This document shows positions 27,155 to 34,860 of a stretch of DNA of 39,255 bases, in pieces. Both the position numbers and the translations under genes were made by a program. How positions within the stretch are numbered: position 1 is the stretch's first letter; every line of letters starts with the position of its first letter. The stretch covers positions 1-39,255 of the forward strand of contig MIQB01000011.1 of NCBI GenBank assembly GCA_002890585.1, written 5' to 3'. Below the pieces are notes generated by a model. It saw only the letters and a list, made by a program, of their open reading frames with translations, was not told the origin of the DNA and did not search any database. Source of the DNA: Tannerella sp. oral taxon 808 (lineage in GTDB: Bacteria > Bacteroidota > Bacteroidia > Bacteroidales > Tannerellaceae).

Positions 27155-28120
27155 TCATTGCCCATCGGGTTTTTTGGGTGGTTCGGAGGGCACGTGGATG
27201 TCGTCGCCGCTGCTTGTGCCGCCGCCGGGTTTAGGGGTGGGTTGCTCGGTGTCACCGGGCTTTTTGGGGGGCTCGGAGGGCTCGTGGATGTCGTCGCCTC
27301 CGCCGGGCTTCTTCGGATCCTTGGGCTGCTTGGGGTCTTTGGGGGCCTTGGGGTCTTTGGGTTGCTTCGGGTCCTTGGGTTTCTTGTCTTTATCGTCCTT
27401 GAGCGCAGCGGCGCGGCGATTCAGTAGCTCTGTGTAGCGCTTGCGGATCACGTTGATGGCTGTCAGGGCCTTGCCCCACTCCGGTACGGCAGGATAGGCG
27501 TCCGTCATGGCCATCACGTAGATGCAAAGGCTGGTGTACTTATCCGTCAGCTCGCGGCGCATCTTGATTATGTGCGTCTCTTCGGCTTCTGCCTCCGAGG
27601 CGCGTCGACTGGCCATGAAGGTGCGGAAGGCATCGTTCGTGGTCCGTATGCCTGTCACTTCGGTTTCCAAATGAAGCGTTGTTACTGCTGATGCGAATGG
27701 CTCCTTCTTCAGGTCGTTGAGCAGGTTGTCCGTTGCGCCGGTCTGATTGGAGAAGTTCAGTTTCTGAATCCCGCTGTGCCGCTCCCAGAGGATTTGCAAA
27801 TTGCCGTAGGCTGTCTGCTCAGCTGCGTTATCTGACAGCCGGGCGATTTGAAACTTCAGCATGAACCGGCTCACGGCCTTGTCGCGTTCATTGTCTTTTT
27901 GCTTCATCTCCGCTGTTTTCGGATCCTTCGCCGGATTACGTGTGACCACCTCAAAGTGATCTGTTCCGTCTTTCGTCTCCTTCAAATAGCGTTTGAGGGG
28001 TACGTCGGTCGTCGTCAGGTTTCCAGCTGCTGTTTCCACATCGGCTGTTGTCTCTCGCAGCAGGGTGATGAATTCCATCTGCTGCAATCTTGCCACATTA
28101 CATGAATGAAGTGTCTTCAT
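27155..28120 (-). CDS. DUF6261-like protein with Lys/Pro-rich tail
   Basis: A 321-residue protein of unknown function without signal peptide or membrane helix. The first 235 residues are probably helical (LQQMEFITLLRETTADVETA, ARLSDNAAEQTAYGNLQILW) and resemble the Bacteroidetes DUF6261 family in length and start (MKTLHSCNVARLQQ); this naming is from memory. From about 240 the protein becomes low-complexity, with repeated KDPKQP/KDPKAP units and two copies of a GDDIH-PSEPPKKP block (about 275 and 310). Such tails vary in length between strains. It has its own terminator. Confidence 0.6.
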   Translation of the reverse strand: MKTLHSCNVARLQQMEFITLLRETTADVETAAGNLTTTDVPLKRYLKETKDGTDHFEVVTRNPAKDPKTAEMKQKDNERDKAVSRFMLKFQIARLSDNAAEQTAYGNLQILWERHSGIQKLNFSNQTGATDNLLNDLKKEPFASAVTTLHLETEVTGIRTTNDAFRTFMASRRASEAEAEETHIIKMRRELTDKYTSLCIYVMAMTDAYPAVPEWGKALTAINVIRKRYTELLNRRAAALKDDKDKKPKDPKQPKDPKAPKDPKQPKDPKKPGGGDDIHEPSEPPKKPGDTEQPTPKPGGGTSSGDDIHVPSEPPKKPDGQ

Positions 28121-28265
28121 AGGAGTTTATGTGTTTAGAATAAATGATTTAGTTCCCAATCGCTCTATCGATTGGCCTTCGGAGCGCAATAATACGGCGA
28201 AAATGTTGGCTTTGAATTGTCGCTTCGCCTTGACTTCTCTTCTCCGCAAGAAGTGAAAAGGGCAT

Positions 28266-28487
28266 TGACAGCTGTCAGAGGTATGCATCCGCCAGTTTTC
28301 TGCCCTCTGACAGTTGTCAAAGCCTCGAAAACTCGAGGATTCTACCCTCTGACAGTTGTCAATGCGCTGAATTCTCAAGTTTTTTACCCTTTGACAATTG
28401 TCAATGCCCAGAAATCTCAAGGATTCTACCCTTTGACAACTGTCAACGGGCAGAATCCTCGAGGTTGCATGCCGTTGACTGCTGTCA
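28266..28487. repeat. 42-bp array of six 12-bp palindromes
   Basis: Palindromes start at 28266, 28308, 28350, 28392, 28434 and 28476, exactly 42 bases apart: TGACAGCTGTCA, TGACAGTTGTCA (twice), TGACAATTGTCA, TGACAACTGTCA and TGACTGCTGTCA. The TGACA and TGTCA arms are kept while the centre varies, except in the last copy. The sequence between palindromes is less conserved and often contains CTCGAGGATTCTACCCT-like words. It lies between the DUF6261-like gene and the EcsC-like gene. A small hairpin, CCAATCG/CGATTGG, is at 28156-28175. Confidence 0.9.
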
Positions 28488-28520
28488 ATGGCCGATCTCT
28501 TAAATGTTTTAACAGATAGG

Positions 28521-28543
28521 TGGGGGAATTGCTTCCTCCCCCA
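28521..28543 (-). terminator. Possible terminator after the EcsC-like gene
   Basis: TGGGGGA (28521-28527) pairs with TCCCCCA (28537-28543) ten bases beyond the stop codon. No T run follows, so termination here is uncertain. Confidence 0.4.
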
Positions 28544-28552
28544 TGTGCATTG

Positions 28553-29698
28553 TTACTTATTCTCGTCGAGCAATTCCTTGATCGCCTCCTTATCGAAGCC
28601 CAGGTCGTGAGCGGTCTTGAAGAGGTAGATCTTCTCCGTGGGGCGGACGATGTTGTCGACCTTGACGACGCTGATCAGGCTCTCAAGCAGGGAGGTGGCG
28701 TAGATCGCGTTTCCGCGGAGGCTGTTGAAGTCGATGTCCTGGAGCTTCTCGTCGTGCAGTTGCCCCACCAGCTCCATCTTGTCTTCGTCCGAGAGTTCGT
28801 CGGAGCTGTCGATCATGCCCGTGATGAAGTCCTTCTCCGCTTGGCAGAAATCGAAGTCGATCTTGGCAATGTTGATGCAGGCTTGGATCTTGATTTTCTC
28901 CAGATTCTCAGGCGCTTCCTGCACGTCTTGCTCCTCGAAAGCGACGTCCTCCACCTTGTTTTCGTCGAAGAAGACGTTCTCGTGCAGCGATCGCATCATG
29001 GGCATTTCTTCGCGCAAATGCTTGTGCAGCTTCTCGGCCATCGGTTTGAATGAGAAGGCTGTGATGGCGCCCGAAAGCACGCCGCCCAAGACGGGGATCG
29101 CCTTGCCCACACCCTTCCCGAAGGTGTCCTTGGTCATCTTGAAGCCGATCCACTTGGCAACCTGCTTGATGACGGGGTAATACATCGTCTTGGTGAGCGC
29201 CTGTTGTGGCAGTCGCTTGGCGGCTTGCATGGAGACGCGCTTGGCAACCTCCGTGACCAGCTTGGTGGCGGCCTGGGCGCCAAACATGATGCCCACGAAG
29301 AGCGTCAGCACGTTGCGCGTGCCCTCGGTGATCTGTCCCTTGTCGTCCAGCAAGTCGGGCCAACCATAGATGTAGCCCAACTTCTGCGCTACCACTAATA
29401 CATGCCAGTAATACTGTGCAATATCTGCCGGCATCGTAGCGGCCATCGCAAATCCACCTGGGATGCCGGCCGCTGTAGAGGCGACTGTCGCCTTCGTCAT
29501 GTGCGAATTGATGACGCCCCGCGCGGCACGCTCGAGGGCGGCGTCGTCAAACAGGTCAATCGGGCGTTTGTCCCGCAATTGATTGGCGTTGTCATACATG
29601 GAAAACTCTTTCATCAGGAAAGCGTTTCTGTCCACTTTCACCATAGGCATGGACAAGGCAACAGACATCACCTTGTCCCAAGAATTTGATTCATTCAT
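28553..29698 (-). CDS. EcsC/TerB-like protein, last gene of the zinc-ribbon operon
   Basis: A 381-residue protein without signal peptide. The middle (about 65-225) contains small-residue-rich hydrophobic stretches (TAAGIPGGFAMAATMPADI, LFVGIMFGAQAATKLV, GVGKAIPVLGGVLSGAITAF) as in EcsC-family proteins. The last 120 residues are acidic helices (DSSDELSDEDKMELVGQL, VVKVDNIVRPTEKIYLFKTA) that resemble a TerB-like helical domain. Both assignments are by appearance only. It lies 68 bases after the preceding zinc-ribbon gene, on the same strand. The hydrophobic segments are amphipathic enough that it could be a peripheral membrane or lipid-binding protein. Confidence 0.6.
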   Translation of the reverse strand: MNESNSWDKVMSVALSMPMVKVDRNAFLMKEFSMYDNANQLRDKRPIDLFDDAALERAARGVINSHMTKATVASTAAGIPGGFAMAATMPADIAQYYWHVLVVAQKLGYIYGWPDLLDDKGQITEGTRNVLTLFVGIMFGAQAATKLVTEVAKRVSMQAAKRLPQQALTKTMYYPVIKQVAKWIGFKMTKDTFGKGVGKAIPVLGGVLSGAITAFSFKPMAEKLHKHLREEMPMMRSLHENVFFDENKVEDVAFEEQDVQEAPENLEKIKIQACINIAKIDFDFCQAEKDFITGMIDSSDELSDEDKMELVGQLHDEKLQDIDFNSLRGNAIYATSLLESLISVVKVDNIVRPTEKIYLFKTAHDLGFDKEAIKELLDENK

Positions 29699-29766
29699 TT
29701 TGTTCGATTTTCGTTTTTTGGGGGATTATGTATTCTGTTTTTGAGGGGATATTCTCGTTATGGCGT

Positions 29767-30552
29767 TTATTCTTCATCCGGCACGATGGTCGGCTGATCG
29801 CTTTCTTCCGCGACGCTCTCTGCCTCTTGCGCCTGTTTGGGGCGGGCCGATGCGGATGATTGGGCCGGGTGGCGGTTAGGCGATTTGGCCGGGGCGGACT
29901 GCGAACGGCCGGAAGAAGCAGGATCAGACGAGACGAGGTTGGAGAAGAACTGCGTGATATCCCTACTCTCCGCGTCGGTCAGTAGGGCGATGTCGTCCCA
30001 ATCGAACGACGGGAAGACCATGCCGAAAATGCCGAAGCTGATGGTCTCGCCCTCGGGGTGAATCCGGTTGATGATCCGCGTCTTCGACCAAAAAGTCCCA
30101 CGGATGTACTCTATTTGGTTAGACTGATTGAAACGATCCAGCAGAAACGATTGCACATAATCCGTCTTCATGGCCATCGACGTAAAGGGGCTCAGCAGCG
30201 TAGCGCCGACAAAGCCGAGCGACTCGTCCACCTTATCGTCCACACACTCGATCACTTCCTCACGGATGTTTTCCATGTGTTGCTCCTCGTCGGGCACGGT
30301 CCATTTCGCAATCAGTCCGACGACAAAAACAATCGCCACCAGCCCCACCAAGAAGACCGTCAGGCACCCCCCGACGACCATCCGCTGCTCCCGCTTGTCC
30401 TTCTGCTCCTTGGCCGTCTCTTCCGGCGATTTCGGTGTGGGCGGCGGGTTGCTCACTAACCACTCATTGCAGTGTTTACACTTAATCGCCCCCGACTGTA
30501 TCTCCTCCCCGCAGTAAGGGCATCGCTTCGTCGCAACAGTTTCGTTATTCAT
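29767..30552 (-). CDS. Zinc-ribbon membrane protein
   Basis: The 261-residue protein has an N-terminal zinc ribbon (CPYCGEE then CKHCNEW, about 11-31), a charged linker, and one membrane helix at about 59-83 (VVGGCLTVFLVGLVAIVFVVG). A roughly 110-residue globular part follows (DDKVDESLGFVGATLLSPFT, TRIINRIHPEGETISFGIFG) and then a low-complexity Ser/Pro/Ala tail. With the ribbon in the cytoplasm, the globular part would be outside the membrane. I do not recognise the globular domain. The start lies 30 bases after the stop of the next zinc-ribbon gene upstream. Confidence 0.7.
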   Translation of the reverse strand: MNNETVATKRCPYCGEEIQSGAIKCKHCNEWLVSNPPPTPKSPEETAKEQKDKREQRMVVGGCLTVFLVGLVAIVFVVGLIAKWTVPDEEQHMENIREEVIECVDDKVDESLGFVGATLLSPFTSMAMKTDYVQSFLLDRFNQSNQIEYIRGTFWSKTRIINRIHPEGETISFGIFGMVFPSFDWDDIALLTDAESRDITQFFSNLVSSDPASSGRSQSAPAKSPNRHPAQSSASARPKQAQEAESVAEESDQPTIVPDEE

Positions 30553-30582
30553 CGTCCATCTCTTTTTTGAGGTTATATCCTA

Positions 30583-31149
30583 TCACGGCATTTTCATGAT
30601 TGGCCAATGGAACACAAGCGAGAGAATGAAAAACAGGGCGCCCATCCACCATGCGTCCCCTAAATCCCAGCCCAAGGAGCCCCAGAAGAAGGAGATGGCA
30701 ACGCAATAGAGGAAGCGCACCGTGCGGAAGCCCAGCAGCAGAAAGCCGCCGATGCCAGCCAGCACCACCTGCCACCAGCTCCAATCGAGGGCGAAATAGA
30801 GCAGCGTAAGGGCTATGCCGCACTCTACCATCATCAAGCACCCGGCAGTCGACATCCCTTCGATAGCCTTTTCTGCCTTCCTGTCTTTCTCTTTCAATCG
30901 CTCTTCCAAGGCCGGATCCACCGCCTGGGGGATGTTATTCTCGCGTTCATAACGCTCCTTGGCAAACTTGTTGAGCCAGCTGCCGCAGTGTTTGCACTTC
31001 ATGGCGTCGATCTTGACCCATTCCCCGCAGTGGGGGCACTTCTTTTCTAACCATTCGCCGCAGTGCTTGCACTTCTTAGCCGTAGCCAGAATCTCCTGCC
31101 CACAGTTCGGGCAGGCAGTCGTTGCTTCGTTGTGTAGTTCTTCTGTCAT
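30583..31149 (-). CDS. Double zinc-ribbon membrane protein
   Basis: The 188-residue protein begins with two zinc ribbons in tandem (CPNCGQE/CKHCGEW and CPHCGEW/CKHCGSW, about 13-57). A charged helix follows (ERYERENNIPQAVDPALEER) and then four hydrophobic segments between about 100 and 185 (GCLMMVECGIALTLLYFALD, WQVVLAGIGGFLLLGF, FLYCVAISFFWG, WMGALFFILSLVF). The soluble ribbons probably face the cytoplasm. It has the same CPxCG-CKHCGEW signature as its two flanking genes, which points to duplication of the ribbon module. Function unknown. Confidence 0.7.
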   Translation of the reverse strand: MTEELHNEATTACPNCGQEILATAKKCKHCGEWLEKKCPHCGEWVKIDAMKCKHCGSWLNKFAKERYERENNIPQAVDPALEERLKEKDRKAEKAIEGMSTAGCLMMVECGIALTLLYFALDWSWWQVVLAGIGGFLLLGFRTVRFLYCVAISFFWGSLGWDLGDAWWMGALFFILSLVFHWPIMKMP

Positions 31150-31179
31150 TGTCTTTGTTGTTTATGGTGTTGTTATTGT

Positions 31180-32460
31180 TTATGGCAGGTTGACCGTCTC
31201 GTCCCAAGTCTTGAACTCGCTATCAGCAAAAGACTCTCCTTCTTTTATCATTTTGGCATGTGTGACTACAGCTTGTCTGTTGTCGTTGATCAGTTGGATG
31301 TTTACTCCATAGTCCAAGCATTCAAATGATTCATAGTCGGTATCGTAGGCAATCAAGTAGGCTATATACCCTCCTGCATTGGCATTCGTGCTCCCAATAA
31401 TATAGAATCGATCTCCTCTTACGAGGATTTGGCTTACCTCGAATATGACAGGCGTAACTTCCATTTGGCCTTCTTTTTTTGGATAGATCTTCGTCTTGCT
31501 TAGATCGATCACTCGAACTTTTCTATTCTCCAAATTGTATTGATAAAGTACCACCTGATACTCTTTCTGAGTATAGTAGGCACAATGGCGACCCGCATCG
31601 TTATATCTCGCGATCAGGGTGAAATCATTCGCCGTCAATGATCGATCGTTATCATAGTAACTGCATGCATTGGCAACATCCACTACCTCGTCGGGGATAG
31701 CGTTCGGATCATTGTTTCTCTCTTCCATTTCAGCAGCAGCGATGGCTTCTTGCGTCCCCCGGTAGGCCTCTTCGTATACGGCGTTTTTCGTCTGTCTATA
31801 ATCATTGGATCTTATCGAAATCCAGATGATGGAAACACCTACGATTAGCACCATAGCCACAGCGGCAATGGCGTCCGTCGGCAATAGAGATTCCACCTTC
31901 TGCGCTTTGGTCTCCCCTTTGCGAGCCAGCAGCACAAGCAGCCACACGCCGCCCACGATGGGCACGAACTGGATGAAGAACCACCATCCGCTTAGCCCCG
32001 CATCATGCAGCCGCCGCACAGCCGCCGCAGCAAAGGGCACAGCAAACGCCAGGGCGCCAACAAGCGTGCAAACGAAGATCAGCCCCGTGACCAAATCGAT
32101 GCAGAACAGCGTGAACAACAGCATGGCGAGACATAAGTATCCCATCCAGAATTGCCGGCGGCTCATCTTCCCTTTGAAGCCAGCATACTGACGAATAAAG
32201 GGATCAATGAAGTAATACTCAATGAACCCGAGCTTCCGTTTAGGCGCTGAGGTGGGCGCTGCTTCCCTCCGTTCGTTTGCCTGAGCCTTTCTCTGTTCAG
32301 GCTCCGGTGCAGGTTCACGGATCGGCTCGGACGGGAGTGTCGGCTGTGGCTCTGGTTCCTGCGCATTGTCAGTCAGCCACTCGCCGCAATGCTTGCACTT
32401 CTTGGCTACGGACAAGATCTCCTCTCCGCAGTAGGGGCATCGTTTAGTTGCGTCTTCCAT
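31180..32460 (-). CDS. Zinc-ribbon plus DUF805 membrane protein with C-terminal domain
   Basis: The 426-residue protein has a zinc ribbon (CPYCGEE/CKHCGEW, about 8-28), a Pro/Glu-rich linker and a DUF805 domain (about 80-185). The DUF805 part contains FKGKMSRRQFWMGYL and AAVRRLHDAGLSGWWFF, the diagnostic motifs, and has four helices. Another helix lies at about 200-215. The last 200 residues are a separate domain, perhaps extracytoplasmic, with VVLYQYNLENRKVRVIDLSK and FYIIGSTNANAGGYIAYLIA; it may form a beta-rich fold. It is the second gene of the operon, 19 bases after the lipoprotein gene. Confidence 0.75.
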   Translation of the reverse strand: MEDATKRCPYCGEEILSVAKKCKHCGEWLTDNAQEPEPQPTLPSEPIREPAPEPEQRKAQANERREAAPTSAPKRKLGFIEYYFIDPFIRQYAGFKGKMSRRQFWMGYLCLAMLLFTLFCIDLVTGLIFVCTLVGALAFAVPFAAAAVRRLHDAGLSGWWFFIQFVPIVGGVWLLVLLARKGETKAQKVESLLPTDAIAAVAMVLIVGVSIIWISIRSNDYRQTKNAVYEEAYRGTQEAIAAAEMEERNNDPNAIPDEVVDVANACSYYDNDRSLTANDFTLIARYNDAGRHCAYYTQKEYQVVLYQYNLENRKVRVIDLSKTKIYPKKEGQMEVTPVIFEVSQILVRGDRFYIIGSTNANAGGYIAYLIAYDTDYESFECLDYGVNIQLINDNRQAVVTHAKMIKEGESFADSEFKTWDETVNLP

Positions 32461-32479
32461 CGTTCGTAACTCCTTCTAT

Positions 32480-32896
32480 CTATTCTTTGCGATAACTCGG
32501 CCCCTCATCATTACAATGAATCTCCATCGGATCCACCTCCCGATCCACTGTGTAAGTGCGTGGTTCGCTATATCCTAAAAAGAGCGCGAACACAAGAGCC
32601 TGAACGCTTTCATCATTTTCATCGCCGGTAATCATCGCCTCGTCCGGATCAAAAACAACATGGAGTGAATTGCCGTTTAAAGTCCATCTAAACGGAGTTT
32701 CAACCGTCACATCCACATCGTCAAAATCTGCCACTTCGTATCCTGTTCCGTCTTTCTTTATGTAGAAATCAAACAGCTCAAATTCACCAATGCCCTCATA
32801 TCTCCCAGTAATGTCACCCTTCTTCCCGCCCGAGCAGGAAATCACGGTTAAGCACCACAGCATCCATAGGGATGCGATCATTGTTATTCTTTTCAT
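32480..32896 (-). CDS. Small lipoprotein, first gene of the zinc-ribbon operon
   Basis: A 138-residue protein with a lipoprotein signal peptide (MLWCLTVISC, C21) followed by the glycine-lysine stretch SGGKKGD. The mature part is short, acidic and probably beta-rich (GDITGRYEGIGEFELFDFYI, PFRWTLNGNSLHVVFDPDEA), a pattern that recalls lipocalin-like small proteins, but I do not assign a family. The chosen start is the ATG at 32894-32896; ATG codons at 32902 and 32953 are in frame but would precede the basic signal-peptide start MKRITM. A -7 element lies about 275 bases upstream. Confidence 0.65.
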   Translation of the reverse strand: MKRITMIASLWMLWCLTVISCSGGKKGDITGRYEGIGEFELFDFYIKKDGTGYEVADFDDVDVTVETPFRWTLNGNSLHVVFDPDEAMITGDENDESVQALVFALFLGYSEPRTYTVDREVDPMEIHCNDEGPSYRKE

Positions 32897-33171
32897 ATGC
32901 ATTGCTATTTGGTTAGTCGATAAGAGTTGGGGGAAGAAGAGTCCAAGGCGCACGAAGCTTCACCTCGCAGAAGTCCAATTCCTCTGTAGGGCGTCAAAAG
33001 CACGCCGTGCTTGTTCTTAAATGTTAAACGGGGGGGGGGTATTTTTAACAACCGTGTACCAAAATGCCTTCTCGGGAGCTTCTTCATGCTGTCTGTGGAG
33101 AGGCTGCGGTATGTTCTGGTTTGAAATCTTCATCGGTGCAATCAAACGGTTGTTGTTTTCCTTAACGGCTG
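32897..33171 (-). other. Long leader region of the zinc-ribbon operon
   Basis: No convincing gene was found between the operon promoter and the lipoprotein ATG. It contains a run of ten G (33030-33039). It also has two 9-bp complementary arms, AACAACCGT (33047-33055) and ACGGTTGTT (33146-33154), that could form a long-range stem near the 5' end of the transcript. Confidence 0.4.
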
Positions 33172-33179
33172 CAAATATA
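33172..33179 (-). promoter_or_regulatory. Promoter -7 element for the zinc-ribbon operon
   Basis: The minus strand reads TATATTTG, matching TAnnTTTG. Transcription would start near 33165, giving a leader of about 270 bases. Confidence 0.5.
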
Positions 33180-33302
33180 GACGCACCTTTTTGCGAGAGA
33201 AATAAAATGGGTGTCTTTTTTTGGATACGGGTGTTCGTCCTACGCCCCTACAAATGGGTACATGCCCACGCCCAGCCGATGATCAAGGCATGCACAAAAA
33301 AA

Positions 33303-33324
33303 GGGCGACCACTAAGGGCCGCCC
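33303..33324 (-). terminator. Rho-independent terminator after pgi
   Basis: On the minus strand GGGCGGCC and GGTCGCCC pair (one mismatch) around a 6-base loop, followed by seven T. It lies about 36 bases after the pgi stop. Confidence 0.85.
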
Positions 33325-33359
33325 ACGGGTATATAAAGGATGAAACTGGTGCACGCAGC

Positions 33360-34706
33360 TTACCCGAGCTGCGCACGGATGGCGCGGCTCTCGGCCTCAA
33401 AGCCGGGCTTGTCGAGCAGTGCAAACATGTTGCGTTTGTAGGCCTCCACGCCGGGCTGGTTGAAGGGGTTGACGCCGGAGAGGTAGCCGCTGATGCCGCA
33501 GGCGGCCTCGAAGAAGTAGAGCAACCCGCCGAGGCAGTCAGCCGTGAGGCGCGGGATGGAAATGCGGAGGTTGGGCACGCCACCCGAGGCGTGGGCTAGG
33601 CGGGTGCCGAGCTCGGCCATCTTGTTGATCTCGTCCACACGGCGGCCGGCCAGGTAGTTCAGTCCGTCGAGGTTGTCAGCGTCGGAGGGCACGGTGAGCG
33701 TGCGCTCGGGGGCGTCGATGGAGATGACGGTCTCGAAGATGGTGCGCTCGCCCTGCTGGATCCACTGGCCCATGGAGTGAAGGTCGGTCGTGAGGTCGAC
33801 GGCGGCGGGGAAGATGCCGCGGTGGTCCTTGCCCTCGCTCTCGCCGTAGAGCTGCTTCCACCACTCGCCAACGTAGTGCAGCTTGGGGTGGAAGTTGGCG
33901 AGGATCTCGATCTTCTTACCCTCGCGATAGAGCGTCTGTCGGGCGGCGGCGTAGCGCAGGGCGGGGTTCTGGTCGAAGGGTACGTCGGGGCCGACGGCGC
34001 GCTCCATCTCCACAGCGCCGCGGACGAGGGCGCGGATGTCGATGCCAGCCACGGCGATGGGCAGCAGTCCGACGGGTGTGAGTACGGAATAGCGTCCGCC
34101 GACGTCGTCAGGGATGACGTATGTCTTGTAGCCCTCGCGATCGGCCAGGGTGCGGAGGGCGCCGCGGGCGCGGTCGGTGATGGCTACGATGCGCTCCTTG
34201 GCAGCCTTAGCGCCAACGTTCTTCTCGAGTAGGCTGCGGAGGATGCGGAAGGCGATGCCGGGTTCGGTCGTGGTGCCGGATTTGGAGATGTTGATGATGC
34301 CGAAGTCGCGTCCGCGGAGCAGGTCGCAGAGCTCGCTGAGGTAGTCCTCGCCGATCTGGTTGCCGGCGTAGAGGATGACGGGGTGTGTGCGGTTCTCGGT
34401 GCGTAGCGCGTCGAAGCTGCCGGTGAGGGCTTCGATCACGGCGCGCGCGCCTAAGTAGCTTCCACCAATGCCGATCACGACGATGGCTTGGCAGGTGCTG
34501 AGCTTCTTGGCCGTCTGCTCGATGTCGGTCAGCTGGGCGTCGGTGATGGAGCTGGGCAGGTGGAGCCAGCCGAGGAAGTCGTTGCCGGCGCCGGTGGCGT
34601 CGTAGAGGGTGTGGAGGCTGCGTTCGGCCTCGGGGCGGATGGCCTGGAGGCGCTGTTCGGCGTCAGGGCCGAAGGCTTTGGTGAGATCTAATTGAAGGGG
34701 GTTCAT
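33360..34706 (-). CDS. pgi: Glucose-6-phosphate isomerase
   Basis: Interconverts glucose-6-phosphate and fructose-6-phosphate in glycolysis and gluconeogenesis; cytoplasmic. The 448 residues are the short bacterial form, with two SIS domains. Visible signatures are VVIGIGGSYLGARAVIEAL (about 75-93), the phosphate-binding NISKSGTTTEPGIAFR (about 140-155), the catalytic-glutamate helix around GESEGKDHRGIFPAAVDL (about 283-300) and a C-terminal NPFNQPGVEAYKRNMFALL. It is the last gene after lysS and gpsA, 154 bases from gpsA, with an A/T-rich repetitive spacer that may hold its own leader. Confidence 0.95.
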   Translation of the reverse strand: MNPLQLDLTKAFGPDAEQRLQAIRPEAERSLHTLYDATGAGNDFLGWLHLPSSITDAQLTDIEQTAKKLSTCQAIVVIGIGGSYLGARAVIEALTGSFDALRTENRTHPVILYAGNQIGEDYLSELCDLLRGRDFGIINISKSGTTTEPGIAFRILRSLLEKNVGAKAAKERIVAITDRARGALRTLADREGYKTYVIPDDVGGRYSVLTPVGLLPIAVAGIDIRALVRGAVEMERAVGPDVPFDQNPALRYAAARQTLYREGKKIEILANFHPKLHYVGEWWKQLYGESEGKDHRGIFPAAVDLTTDLHSMGQWIQQGERTIFETVISIDAPERTLTVPSDADNLDGLNYLAGRRVDEINKMAELGTRLAHASGGVPNLRISIPRLTADCLGGLLYFFEAACGISGYLSGVNPFNQPGVEAYKRNMFALLDKPGFEAESRAIRAQLG

Positions 34707-34860
34707 GGGAACTAAAAACTAAAAATGAAAAACTAAAATGGGGGAACTCAGAAGCGAAAAACTAAAAGCGAAAAGTGAAAAACATGGGGGCGGATGCGGC
34801 AGCCAGCGAAGTTTACCAAGTATCCGGCCATTTTTAGCTTTTAGCTTTTCGTTTTTCGTT

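Noticed and set aside
28217..28519. Open frame with 14-residue repeats across the palindromic array
   Set aside because: Same reason: the period is a multiple of three. The palindromes, not the codons, are conserved.
33021..33599. Plus-strand open frame across the zinc-ribbon leader and the end of pgi
   Set aside because: It crosses the promoter and the terminator of pgi and has no recognisable protein features.
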